Positions 12,304-23,611 of a stretch of 55,530 bases of DNA are shown here, piece by piece. The DNA is taken from positions 1 to 55,530 of the forward strand of contig NTMA01000151.1 of the NCBI GenBank assembly GCA_002917075.1, given 5' to 3'. The first letter of the stretch is position 1. Each line of letters opens with the position of its first letter. The stretch is from Hawksworthiomyces lignivorus (lineage: Eukaryota; Ascomycota; Sordariomycetes; Ophiostomatales; Ophiostomataceae). The notes under the pieces were generated by a model. That model had not been told where the DNA came from. It saw nothing but the letters and a program-made list of their open reading frames with translations, and ran no database searches. The position numbers and the translations under genes are program-made.

Positions 12304-15300
12304 TGTCAAAAGGAAGTAGAAGAAAAAAAATTGTCCAGCAAATAAAAAGAGAATGTATATAAAAGAAAGAAAGAAAGAAGAGCTCAGCTAGAGAGGAGAG
12401 AGCGCGAGTATGTTAGTATCGTGTGTAAGTCGGAAGAGTCTTGGCAAAGTGCCAAGAGAAGGGGCCGGGAGGGGAGCCAAACATACCTCTTTCTATAGAA
12501 GAATTATGTATAAGAAAGGAATGAAAGACTACAACCTTTGAACATAAGAAGAAAAACGCACACTACACGGGAAGTAATAAAAGGGAAGAGAAAGGGAAAA
12601 CAAAAACGGGAGAAAATCCGGAAGAAACTGGACAGGAGACGTTGATATATCCCACGGCGATGGGTGGTAGAGAGTGTCGGGTCCAGACCATGAGCGCAAG
12701 GTCTGCCAATCTTCTATGCATCAAACGTTCACGTTCCTTGCTTTCTCCAGTTTCCAACTAACATCTTCTCTGACTCGGGCAAGAAGAGGCTGCGTGCCCT
12801 TATTTCAGATGGAAGGCAAAGAAGACTGCTGATGAAACGCTTTATGCCAAGGAAAGTGATTATCCACGGCGAGAACGAAGACCTCCCATGAAGACGATCA
12901 TCAACGGGGAGAATGCGAAGAAACTCCAATAAGACACGTCACTTGGACCGAAGAAGTTGTTCATTGTACATCATCTCACGCGGCAGTCCCGGGGAGATGG
13001 CAAGCAGTTGGCCAAGACACAGAGACTTCTTCTGCATTGTTGGTGGAACAAACCGCTCTCATCGCTCATTGCAAACACACGCCCCTTTCCTTTGCCATCA
13101 TTTTTGTGTATTTTGTCACACCCCTTACCATATTCTCTCTCGGTGGAGTTTTATACCGTTATTTCTGCATTTTCCCTGGTCTACCACTCTTCATTCTGCG
13201 GGACCAAGGATGGAGGATGTTTGCTGAGGCCGAGACTGGTCTGAAAGAGATATCAAAAGAATCAGTGCAGACAAGAGACATGTCAGTGTAACTGTCATCT
13301 AGTCTGTGTGTGTGACTGGAAGGGCTCCTGATCGGCTCGGATGTGCCAAGGAGAAGGAGGGGAATAGACAGAAATACAGAGAAGGCACTTGCGGCGTGGA
13401 GGCAAGGAAGAAAGGAGGAAAGTGTGTGTAAAATTAGATGGCTATTGGGCAGGAAACCAAGGGTTCAGTGCAGGGTAGCAGCGTTGTATTCGGATGAGTC
13501 CAGAGCCTTTGAGATTGAAGAAAGATAAGAGCTTTAGGAGAAAGGAGGGGGCCGAGGAGGCAAGCAAGCAGAGAAGCAAGGAATGTAAGTAAGCATAACA
13601 AAACGGGCAGAGAGAGAGAGCTATAGAATAGACAAAGACAGGGAACTGGCCCTGGACGACGATGAAATGGCGTGTGTGCCATGATAGAAGAGCCGTGAGG
13701 CTGTTCCTCCTCACCAACCGTTTCAGCGCACCCAAAAAAAAACACACACTAAAAGCAGTGTTGCTTCAGTGGTGCAAAGAATAGTATAAAAAAAGAAAAA
13801 GAAGTTCTGTTAGACAAGTGTTAACGGCTGTGCGCAAAATTTCGTGCAAAATTGGGCTAAATCCTAACAATTCTCAAACACAGGGGTGGCGTGTAAGAGG
13901 ATGACAGAGGTATGTGATTTTTCACAACACGCCTCCCGCGGACAGACTGCAAGGTATAAAAAAATTCGTTCTCTAACAAATGATCTCCGGACCCGAACAC
14001 GGGGACGGGCGTCACTAATGCCAAGGCGAAACAAGAGGTTGATGCGAAAAGAAGCATGCAGAAAAAAAAAATACAAATCCAGGCTGATGGCTTCACGCCC
14101 TCCTTTTTCTCCGTTGCACCTTTCAGCGACCCCAGACGATCGCTTTCTCTTGTCGCGGAGGAGATGTTATTATTGGAGTCAGCATTACAAACAATTGCGA
14201 TAGAGCAAACTGAAAAAATGGCTCAGTGAGGCGAGACTAGACTCGAAGCCCATACAAGGAAAATTAAAAGAAGGCGATCCACAAAGTGAGATAGAACCTC
14301 CAAGCAGTGCCTCGTAGCACTTAGACGTGAATTTTTACTCACAGCAGATCGATCTTACGAATATATTCAGTTCAATTCTCTTTATCAATATTGTCACGTC
14401 AGAGCATTGGACCGAGAGACATAATCTTTATAAAGAGTAGTTTATCTCGTTGAATGGTCAATACGAGTTTGCGGCCTCCCAGAGAGGCCTTTCTTCTAGC
14501 AAGACATGGGGTGTGGATGTAAGTATAAGCTTTCTCTTGGCGGGATAGCGGGATGCTCATATGCTTGTTCGGAAAATGGGGCTCTGGCCAAGACAGCTTG
14601 TTTTCCCTTGGCTAGATCCTCGGGGTCTGGGCCCCCTTATCATTCTCTTGCACAAGCTGTTCAGGAACGACGGCACTCATTATGCTCTTTTTATCATCTG
14701 ATTTTTAGTCTTTCTACTCTACGCTTATTTTCCCTACTTTTTATGCTTCTAGAAACTATTCGTGAGGGAAATTTTATCTTCTTACTTTTGATTAACAGAG
14801 CTGCGACAGAGACATACGCAGGCACCATCCAAGAGTAGATTGTGGTTCACGGGCAGATACTGTCCTGGAGCAGTATTCTAGACTTTCTCTCAGATTTTTC
14901 TTGTTCTTCAATTCCTTATCTTCTCGCTTGCCCCCATATTCACTATCCTGTATTCCTTCTTCGTATCGCTTAGACCCTCCAGACCAAGTAAAGGGAGTCT
15001 ATTACGTTCCTGGGTTTGCTTTTTTTTGGCTTGAAGAATAATCGAGGGAAGGGGAGATGCCGACACTGCAAAAACAGGAGAATGACGAACAAACAAGGCA
15101 GAAACGTTTGACACTATATTTACCCACCGGCACAATCCCTCTGTCCATAAACACAGCTAAATAGTCAGCAACAGCAGATTTTGCTGTAAGCGTTAAGATA
15201 TGGACGAGAGGAGGATATCTAGCTGTGCTTTGAAGAGTATGAGTAGGGTTCTGATAGAGGCTTATCTTCACCCTGTTGTAGCAGGATACTCAGGATATTG

Positions 15301-15750
15301 AGAACTTACAGATATATCCCATACAGTGAGGCTTCTACCTTACTTTCGCCGTAATTCTCAAGAGGCGAAAAATAGCTTCGGGAGCTGGTATTCCTCTTCG
15401 GCCTTTCTCTAGTTCTAAGTTGTGGTAAGATGTCGTAGTGATTCGCATCACGGCTCTTTACTTTCAATTCTTCCCCAGTGACTGAAGCAGTAGCTTCGCA
15501 GCCTTCTCCGTAAACAATACGCTTGGCAATGTCTTGAGTGAACTTTTGTATTCTTATGCAGTGTGTGTATATCGAAGCTCAAATCCCTTCCCTCACCCAA
15601 ATGGAAACCAAAAAAGAACGCCGAAAAATAGGGCTCTCCCCTGCCCTATTATGCAATGCTGGCCCCAAAACACCCTCTAGTTCTCTCCTTTTTCTGTTGA
15701 TTACATGGAGATTGTGCGTCAACGCTGTCCTCGCGGTCAGTAGTTTTGCG
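12304..15750. other. Gene-free stretch
   Basis: This contains the promoter region of the minus-strand secreted-protein gene and purine-rich, low-complexity DNA (GAAA repeat at 12360-12379, GGAAGG tracts around 13380-13560). Frames are short, overlap each other and lack recognisable protein features. A 6-bp inverted repeat GGCCTC/GAGGCC with a 5-nt loop occurs at 14473-14489. I see no gene. Confidence 0.55.
12351..12364 (-). promoter_or_regulatory. TATA-like element close upstream of the secreted-protein gene
   Basis: The minus strand reads CTTTTATATACATTC about 50 nt upstream of the ATG at 12303. A GAAA/CTTT simple repeat lies just upstream of it (12360-12379). The position fits a core promoter with a short leader, but this is by eye only. 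Confidence 0.3.
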
Positions 15751-16260
15751 CTATTTTGACAGTGGTGGCTGGCTGTTCTGCGGTGCTGGTGGTGGTACCG
15801 GCACCGGTGCCGCGCCGCTCAGCTGCTCGTCCTGCTCGCTGCTCTTGCTCCGAAAGCCGAGCAGCTCGCCGACGATCCCGCCCGGCTTGGGCACGGGGCA
15901 CTCCCGTGCCGTCCTCCGCGGCCCTGCGGCGGCGGCGGCGGTGCTGTATTGGCTGTCGCTGCTGCTGCTGGTGTTGTCAGTGTCGACCAGCGCGAACCGC
16001 GCCATGCCGTCCTCGCCGCGCTCCACCTCTGCGGCTGCTGCAGCGGCCGCTCGCTCGTCGTCGTCGAGTGACCGGCGGCGGCGGCGCCGTCTTGCCACAC
16101 CCGTTCCATCCGTCGATGCTTGGCCGTCGGCGAGCGTGACCCGCGGCGCCGGGCAGGGGAGGATGTGCGGCAGCGCGACCACGAAGAAGCTGGCAAACAC
16201 AGTGGTCGCAAAGAGCGACGAGGTCATGCGCGACCGCGGATGCAGATGTGGCGGTGCCAT
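15751..16260 (-). CDS. Conserved-looking fungal single-pass membrane protein with two CPxP motifs
   Basis: Intronless, 169 residues from the ATG at 16260; the in-frame frame extends upstream only from a TTG. A second ATG at 16227 (residue 12) may be the true start. One hydrophobic segment, residues about 14-32 (LFATTVFASFFVVAL), is followed by PHILPCPAPR (Cys36). Next come a run of seven Arg, an Ala-rich acidic segment and, at residues 120-136, ECPVPKPGGIVGELLGF (Cys121). The tail is Pro-rich. The N-terminal membrane helix with few charges fits an inner mitochondrial or ER anchor. The two blocks around the Cys-Pro motifs look like the conserved parts of a fungal family, but I cannot name it. 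The head-to-head neighbour is a complex I subunit, which makes a mitochondrial role worth considering (inference). Confidence 0.7.
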   Translation of the reverse strand: MAPPHLHPRSRMTSSLFATTVFASFFVVALPHILPCPAPRVTLADGQASTDGTGVARRRRRRRSLDDDERAAAAAAAEVERGEDGMARFALVDTDNTSSSSDSQYSTAAAAAGPRRTARECPVPKPGGIVGELLGFRSKSSEQDEQLSGAAPVPVPPPAPQNSQPPLSK

Positions 16261-16916
16261 GGCTGGACACCAGAAAATGAACAAAGGCGAGAAGAAGGGG
16301 AGTGGAGCGTGGTTGGCGATGCTTGCAGTCCTGGGGGGCGGGAGTGGAATGATCGATCGGGAAGCTGCGGATGAGCGAAATCGCAAAGCCGCAAGCCGGA
16401 GAAAGGCTCAGAACAGGGTCAATTCTGGCAGAAGAATGTTAGAAGAAATAGTTCTACAAGGGGAATTGGGTCAATGTCCTCAATGTCCTCACAATTGGCT
16501 CTCTCGACATCCGGGGCGTCAATGCCGGGTGCAGCTCTTTGCGCAAAAGAAAAGAATGGAGCACACACAAAAACCGCGGGGGGAGAGAAAATAGCTTTCA
16601 ATATCGTCGACGCCTTGATAAAGCCTGCGATGTGGTTGGCTGTGGCCCAGTAACTTCACAAAGCTCAGACCACTTTTTTTGTCGAAGCATAAAAGTTGCT
16701 AGAGAATGGCTTATGTAATTTAGGTCAGTTTGGCCAATGACAGGCTGCTGATTCGGTGCTACGGGTCCAGCAGGGAAAAGTGGATCGCCAAAGTCGAGGG
16801 AGACTTCGAAAACGCATTGCCGACCAAAAGAGACGCAATACTGAGCGACATCAATTGTTCGAACCTCCTCTCCCCAACCCTCAACCCACCTCCGAGCCAG
16901 TCTTCCCAACTTCACA
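16261..16916. promoter_or_regulatory. Divergent promoter region
   Basis: The 656 bp lie between two head-to-head starts. CCAAT-type sequences occur in both orientations (ATTGG near 16494, CCAAT near 16734), compatible with HAP/CCAAT-binding complex control common in respiratory genes. No transcription start is visible. The frames present are short and unrecognisable. Confidence 0.4.
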
Positions 16917-17591
16917 ATGGTATGTTCGAATCGTCTCTGAGCTGCTGATACCTCTTGTCTCCCAGCTAACCGGTGTGCGTATAGGGTGGCGGTCCGAAGA
17001 TTCCGTAAGAAACTCCTCCTTTAGACGTCTTCCTCCCCTCGCGCTGCTTCTGTCGTGCTTCCTCTTCTTCTCGGCTCGCTCTCGGTGCGCGGTTTCGGCA
17101 ATCGCATGTGTGGAGCTGCTCGGGTCCTAGACCTGTGATGGTCGGATCAGCGCCTGTCACGAGAGGCGGAGAAGGAGGGAGAGAAGGATGGGGCTCGTCC
17201 GCGCGAGAGCCGGTCGGCGAAGCCATGCCGGATCCATTGTGTGCTAATTAGCTCCTTTTTTTCCTTCTTGCAGATACCCGAAGCATGTCTGGTCGCCGGC
17301 CGGTGGCTGGTACTCGCAGCCTGCGAACTGGAAGCGCAACACCCTCGTCGCGGGGCTGACCATCGTCGGCATTACCGCGCTTGTGTGGAAGATCGACGCC
17401 GACTTGGAATACCGGCACAAGATGCCCGAGCCGGGCCGGTTCTTCCCGAGTAGATAGTACGAATTGAATCGGCCGAGTACGTTTTTCCAAGGGAGTTTGG
17501 CTAACATTTTTTCTGCAGTTGGAGCAAACAGATCATCGAATACGAGAAGGCGCAAAAAGCACAGCAGAGCGGTCAAGCAGAGAGCAAGTGA
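16917..17591 (+). CDS. Mitochondrial complex I small accessory subunit
   Basis: Four exons: 16917-16919, 16985-17004, 17274-17456 and 17519-17591, giving 92 residues. Exon 1 is only the ATG, followed at once by GTATGT; exon 2 is a 20-nt micro-exon. Introns end in TAG, GCAG and GCAG, and all junctions restore one frame. The protein starts MGGGPKIPYPKHVWSPAGGW, has one membrane helix at about residues 31-46, then HKMPEPGRFFPSRYW and a charged Lys/Glu/Gln tail. This layout is what I recall for the small fungal NADH-ubiquinone oxidoreductase accessory subunit annotated as a 6.6-kDa-type subunit; it may correspond to the NDUFB4 lineage, which I cannot test here. It would sit in the membrane arm of complex I and have a structural role. 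Family recognition is from memory; the splice structure is read from the sequence. Confidence 0.8.
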
Positions 17592-20500
17592 GACATTAGG
17601 ACTAGAAAGGCCATGTGTATGTTTATATAGAGCTTGGGCAGTTCCCCATCTTCGCTACCTGAATATAAAGACAAAAAAAGTTTGAAGGATTACCATCTGT
17701 CCAGATCGTCGTGTTCCTGAAGGCAGACACGATCTCCGTGAAATGGGTCAGGCCTCCAAGCCACCCGGGCGGGTTGATGCCCGGATATGGAAGTGAGGCC
17801 GACGCCATATGCCTCTATGTCTGTCACTGCAAGCAGAGCCTCAGATTATGTTCTCTCCGGCTTGCACAATTGGTTGCATCTTAGATGCGCCATGAGAATC
17901 AGATAACTGCACACTCTCATGCCGATTTCCGACACACTCGACTGCATCCCACTTGTTTTCATAACATACTTCACGAACTGCGTGTTTGGCCGTGTGATGC
18001 AGTTATATGCATAGATGGCACAGACTCCCTATTCTGCTGCTGAGGGCTCCCTCACGAACATTGCAGCTGAGATGTTCTCCACTACGTGAACCTCACTGCC
18101 CATTATCTGGCTATCTGCGCAGTTCGAGTCCGACACGATGGAAATGGCCGTCTCCTACGCAACGTGCGACTGAATCCGCGGAGACGCTCTGCATGCTGTT
18201 GATCGTATTGCATACGAGCTGTCACCGTGATCGTTCAATCTATTGTCTTGGCTTCCTAAGCTATTGGGCGATTTGGTCGGCCCGTGAGTTCGGCCCCTTT
18301 TCTTCGCACACTCTGTTTTCAGCAGAGCAAGGGTAGATGCATCATTTCTTGGGTCTATGCTCGATTCAATCCAGCTAGACGCGTTTGTGGCCTTCCTCAA
18401 CGGTTTTCGCTCTTAGCTTATCTGGTTGGGGCGTCAGCCACAACCGTCTGAGTCGTGACATCTCTCGTATAAGCGCCATGTGGCATACGTGAATACGGTT
18501 CTTCCCAGCTGACAAGATGCTGAACTGTACGAAAAATTCCAAATATCTCGACTCTGATGTCTTAGTAGAGGCCTCCTTATGCAATCAAGAGAGGATTGCC
18601 CATTAAGAGAATGAGATTCGAAAAGCGAAGGAAGCGCCGCCAAGGGTGCACAAGAAAACTACAAGCAAATCAGAAGCAAGCAACGACGCCATGATGAAAA
18701 AAGGCTAGAAATTCATCTTTTGATCTAATGTTAGATGGCATGATGAGACTAAAGCGTGATATTGACTCATTTTCTTTGTGTTTTGTGGCTTCGACTTGGG
18801 CTGCGCCATCATATTGGCAGAGGATGGAAATCCCTACCCAAGAACTCGATAGGGCAAACCTGATTATGCATCAGCTGAAGTTCCCCTGATGCTTTGGCCA
18901 TTCCTTCCGAAGGATTTTTTTTCCGCTTTGGGTTTTGCGCGACTGGCATGTCCTGCAGCCTCAGTTGATGCTATCATCAAAATTTCTTCTAGAAGCAAAA
19001 ACAAAAGTTGATGGACCTGACGCCCCAACAGAAACAGCCTGCATCTGACCACCTTTTCGCCATCCATGTCGACGTACTCCGACGCCGTTGACAGTTGGAC
19101 GCAACTGGTGACTGATTCAATGAGAAACTATGACAATTACTTTCAAGACATCGACCTTCATTTTTTGTTTGCAATTGCGGTAGTCTGTCGCATCCTTCCG
19201 CCTCAGGAGGTGACGTTACTTGTCAGCCTCGCAGTCATGACATGAAAATTTTTTCTCACGACAGAGTCTTACTTGATTCTGACTTGTCTAGGGGAAATTT
19301 GATCATGAAACTTGAGCAAACCACTGCACAACAGGGCACATAGTTCCAATTCTCGGACATCTCCAGAGTTGCGTCCAAAAAGTAATAGTTGGAGATGTTT
19401 CCACTGCGACGGGTCAGATCCCGCGTAGCGCATCAAGACTAAGTTTTGGTTTCTATTGGCCAGCAGCCCAAGAGAGTAGCCTACGTAAAGGGGGAAACAA
19501 AAGGAGACTAATACAGAAAAATTCAAACTAAGGCCTATTCATTGGCGACAGAGGGTCAAAAGTGAATGAAAAAAAAAAGGTACCAACACTAAAGCCAAAA
19601 AGTCGGAGTGAAATCCCAAAATACCACAACAGCCACAGCAGCGGCGAGGATGGCGGCAAGAGAGAGAGAATATCACCAAACATCGTCTCCGTTTTCTTCT
19701 CGACATGGAGCCACGACAGCCGCTGGGCACTGGCTGCAGCGCCGCAATAGTCATACATTGTTATACATGCTCGCAGACACACGCTTGCTCCGAGGAGGTG
19801 TCACACCAGCGACGGAACACGTGAGCTGTCAATGCAAATATTTGCTGTCCACCGTCTCCCAGGCCCGGTACACCAGATAGGTTTGGGCTCGGCCTCTTTT
19901 CTCCTTAGCCTACCACAGGAAACCCATCCCGTCTTTTGGGTCCGGTTTTCGGGTGCTTGCGCCATAGGGTCATATTAACGTGTGGGGTTGAAATATTTTG
20001 TGGCTTTACGAAGCCTGAAAGATGTCTCTCACTCCGGATGATTGGCTGGCGCCAGCTTCCAGCTGAACCAGACCCGGTAGTATGGACTACGGCAGTACAG
20101 CCTCCTTTAGCCTCCCCTATTGCCAATGCACACTTGGCTTTCTGCATCTTTCCTATAAGCGACCGTCCTAACCCGTACGCGCTTTTCCCTTTCTTGCCAT
20201 CGACTGGTGCTGCAAAAACGGTTGCAGAAGTGTGGCATTCGAGGCGCAGGTGCGAAATATTAGATCCAGCCCCCCAAAGAGGAAGGAAAAAGAAGACACC
20301 GTTGCCATAGAAATTGTAATCAGAAGAGCGGTGCCAGGAGACGGCGAGCATCCAAACGCTCTGAGCGACTCTGAGCGCCTCTGAGCAGACTTGGAAGGTG
20401 AAGAAGAGGCGAAATGTCTTACCGTAACTGTAATGGGAGAAGAGATGCTATTTGACACGACTGGTCGACAATGCAACCTAAAAATAGTCTACTGGACAAG

Positions 20501-23500
20501 ACGAGGACGAAATAACCGTTTACGAACTGTCTAAACCGTGACGCTAAACTGCATTGAACACCCGGGTTTCTGTTTTCTTCGTGTTTGGCGGCGCGGTCCC
20601 TGCCATCGGCGAACTCTGCTTTCTTTTTTCTGCCTGGTCTCTTTTGTCCTTTTTTTTCACTCGTATGTACGAGTCTGTATTCTGCATTGTCTTGAGTGCT
20701 TTTGTCTCTTTGCCATCTTGTAGGGTTTTCGTGTACGTCTTGTTTATACGATCTGACTGGTCTTTTTGTGGCTCTTCGTCTCCGCTTCTCCAGCCTTCTG
20801 GTTTTCTTATACGAAGAGATCCTCCCTAATCGCTTATGTTCATGCTATGCTATAGTAAATGGTTTCGGATATACGGTTTTGCCTTTTGCGGGCTCAACAT
20901 CTCAACGCCTCAATGTCTCTCAATGTGTGGGTGCGCTTTGGGTGTGTGTATGTGTGTGTGTGTGTGTGAGCGATGATGGTGTTGTAAAGACTTCATGCCG
21001 CATGTCGCTACTATTCACAGGTTGACCACCATCTTTTCTCTCTCTTCCTCTTTGCCTGGCCTCGTCGGCTTTGCATCTCATTCATCGTCCTCCCAGTCTG
21101 TCGGAGCTTTTCTCCGGCTCCCCCTTTAATTCACTCGGTATGCCCGTTTAGATGGGTTTGGTTGTGCATTTGCTATTGTGTTGCACACTTCTCATACCGC
21201 TTTTTCGTCTTCTCTCTTCTGATCAATGTGCTTCTCATTGCGTTTTTTTTTTCTCCTCTTTCTTGTGACTGTCAATATTGACCGTTTCTTGTTGGCATTA
21301 TGTTCATGTCACAGCCTCACTAGTTTCCACTTTCTTCCCCAATAACGGCCCGATGGTATGGTACCTCGTTTTATTGAATGAATCGAACCAGAAGTTGCTA
21401 GCAGCGCTGCTGGCCTGTCCAATACGGGGGTAGATGCTAGATGCACCTTGACCAGATGCGGACAGAATGTTTATTTTACGTCGTCAGAATTTCGCCGAAT
21501 CAGAGAAGCTCTGTGACTGCTCACTACAGATACGGTTTGCAAACGAAGCCAGAAAAAGGTCAAGCGAAGACAACCGAGACAACCAAAACGGTAAAGCTAC
21601 ATTTCTTTCCCCTTGTTCATCGTAGCCGTTGTGATTTCCTATGTCATTTCGTTTTTCTTTTTCCTTTTTTCTTCCCCCTTTGCTTTTCCTTGCGTCTGCA
21701 TCCTTCCGTCCTCTTTTGCTACTATCTCGTAATACGTTTTTTGCTCATCCACACCCCTGTTCAGCCCTGAAAGGCGCAAGGAATCCGTAAACACGAAAAA
21801 AGGAAGGACGAGAGGCCGTATAGACAGTAGAACCATCATGGCGGTTCGCTGCGCCTTGCATGGTCATGACTGACACCTTGATATATTCCCCTCGTCACTC
21901 GTTCATCCTCAGGCACAGCCCTTGCACCAGTCGGCGTTGCCTTCTAGTTCTCTTTGACATGTTGACCTATTGTCGACTATACCCTTTTCCTCATCCCAGC
22001 TCTGCTAGCCCATCATCATCCATGTCCGTCGTCGACAGCCGTACGTCAGATCAGCCCTGTGAGCATGTCGTTCGTAACAATGGTGTGGAGTTAAGTTTGT
22101 GGATACCTGCTTTTCTCGTCTTCTTCACATCCTCTCCCCCCCCCTTTGCGCTTCCAAAATCTACCCCTGATTAACCGCCAGCCATACCTATCTCGTGTAG
22201 TATCGTGGCGTTCGCTACTTATGTGGTGTCAGTGCCAGGACGTCGTGCTAGTGGCTGGATTGAAGACAAGCGCGGCTTTGTTGGACCAAGCCCAGAGGCG
22301 TGGAACAGGCCTTGGGTGACGTCTACCACCGGACCCTTATTCTCCTACCCGAACAAGTAGAGCTTGGCCCTGGCGAACAGGAGCTATCTTGCATGCATGC
22401 ATGCATGACCAGCAGCTAGAGCGCGGTCGCTAAAGGAAGGGTACGGTGTGTGCGCAGAGCGTTGGGTGGCCGGCATATCAGAACTGAGCGTTTCCTACCC
22501 GTCGTGTCCACTCTGCTACTCGTCGTTTCGTTTCTCCGATCCCTCTACCCGTCTTGCCTGCCTGCTTGCCTGCCTGCTACATACCTATCTACTACCGACG
22601 CACCTATCTATCTAGTAGTCGTTGTCTCCCATACTCTTTCAGTCTCTTCCTCGTCTCCCCACCCCCTCCCCTTGGGTACTCCCCTTAGGTACCTTCCCCC
22701 CCCCCCTCTCTCCCCCATTTCTTTGTGTCTTGTAACTTCGTATTAACTTTAAGACCTGCTGGGCTGGCATCATGACCTTCGTGCATGGATACTGGTCAAT
22801 ATTCTCTCGAATTTTCCTTCTTGGTCTCCCTTTCACAGTCTGTCTTCCATTCTCCCCTTGTCTTCTTCCTCTGATTGCTCCATTCTCTCTCTATTGTCCC
22901 CTCCGCATGTCCCCTCACCATAGCCATAGTGCTGAATAGTCTTCGGCCTTATTATTTGATATTGGAACTCCAGCTTCTGTGTCCCACCCAACGAATGATG
23001 TAACGGCATCTATGGCCTCATCGTGAATCTTACGGATTGCTCTGTTGACTGCTTTGCTTTCGGTTTAAGCTTCTCACGGCGTAGTCCGAATATTGGCATA
23101 TCGTGTCGTTACTATCTTCGTTTACTCCCGTCCGGCTGCCTCACCCATGTTCGGCCTTTCTCTTTTTTGCATAGCTCTTGAAGTTATTTGATATTTTTTT
23201 TTTTACTACTGTTGAGAGCTGGCTTCATCGAGCTATCCAACGCGTGACCGTTCCCAAACCTTGTCACCAACACACTCTTCTGCATTGTCTTCAACGTCTT
23301 CCTATACTTCTTCTACTTCTCTGCTCTCACCCTCTGCATCATCTCCGAAAGATATAAATCAATCGGCTCTCGCCACTTTCGAGATGACAGTACCACATCC
23401 ATCCGGCAGACTCCAGAGACTCGATCATCCATCACACTCGCTTGCACCAACATCACTAACATCACGAACACAACTACAAATACAACAACATCAACATCAA

Positions 23501-23592
23501 TTCCTGCTCCTACTACCACTGCTCCTATCACCATCACAACATCTTGTACATTACACCACACACAGTCTCTCGTTGAAAACTAATCAGCCAAA
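17592..23592. other. Six-kilobase gene-free region upstream of the bZIP gene
   Basis: The first part (17592-20500) holds only short overlapping frames. From about 20,500 to 23,590 the plus strand becomes markedly pyrimidine-rich (many CT and T tracts). It contains a GT microsatellite (20941-20969), CATG repeats (22390-22407), and CCTG repeats near 22555 and 23625. CT-rich DNA directly ahead of a fungal start codon is typical of promoters and 5' leaders, and transcription-factor genes often have long ones. The last 300 bp are rich in CAT, ACAAC and CTCTC, as in fungal 5' UTRs. No gene is supported. Confidence 0.5.
20941..20969. repeat. GT microsatellite
   Basis: An almost pure (GT)n run with one TATG interruption, in the pyrimidine-rich region upstream of the bZIP gene. 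Confidence 0.8.
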
Positions 23593-23611
23593 ATGGCACC
23601 CCCGAATGTAA
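23384..23611 (+). promoter_or_regulatory. Upstream reading frame overlapping the bZIP start codon
   Basis: An ATG at 23384 with G at -3 opens 75 codons, read in a different frame from the bZIP protein and overlapping its start codon at 23593. Its stop TAA (23609-23611) lies inside the donor of intron 1, so the frame would close only on unspliced RNA. If transcription starts upstream of 23384, ribosomes starting here would miss the main start. The transcription start cannot be seen. Confidence 0.35.

Noticed and set aside
12304..12309. Two-codon longer start for the secreted protein at 11348-12303
   Set aside because: The upstream codon is TTG; the ATG at 12303 directly begins a signal peptide.
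18110..18150. tRNA B-box-like GTTCGAGTCC
   Set aside because: No A box, acceptor stem or cloverleaf can be drawn around it.
19905..20351. 148-codon minus-strand frame
   Set aside because: No recognisable composition or motif; overlaps an equally long plus-strand frame.
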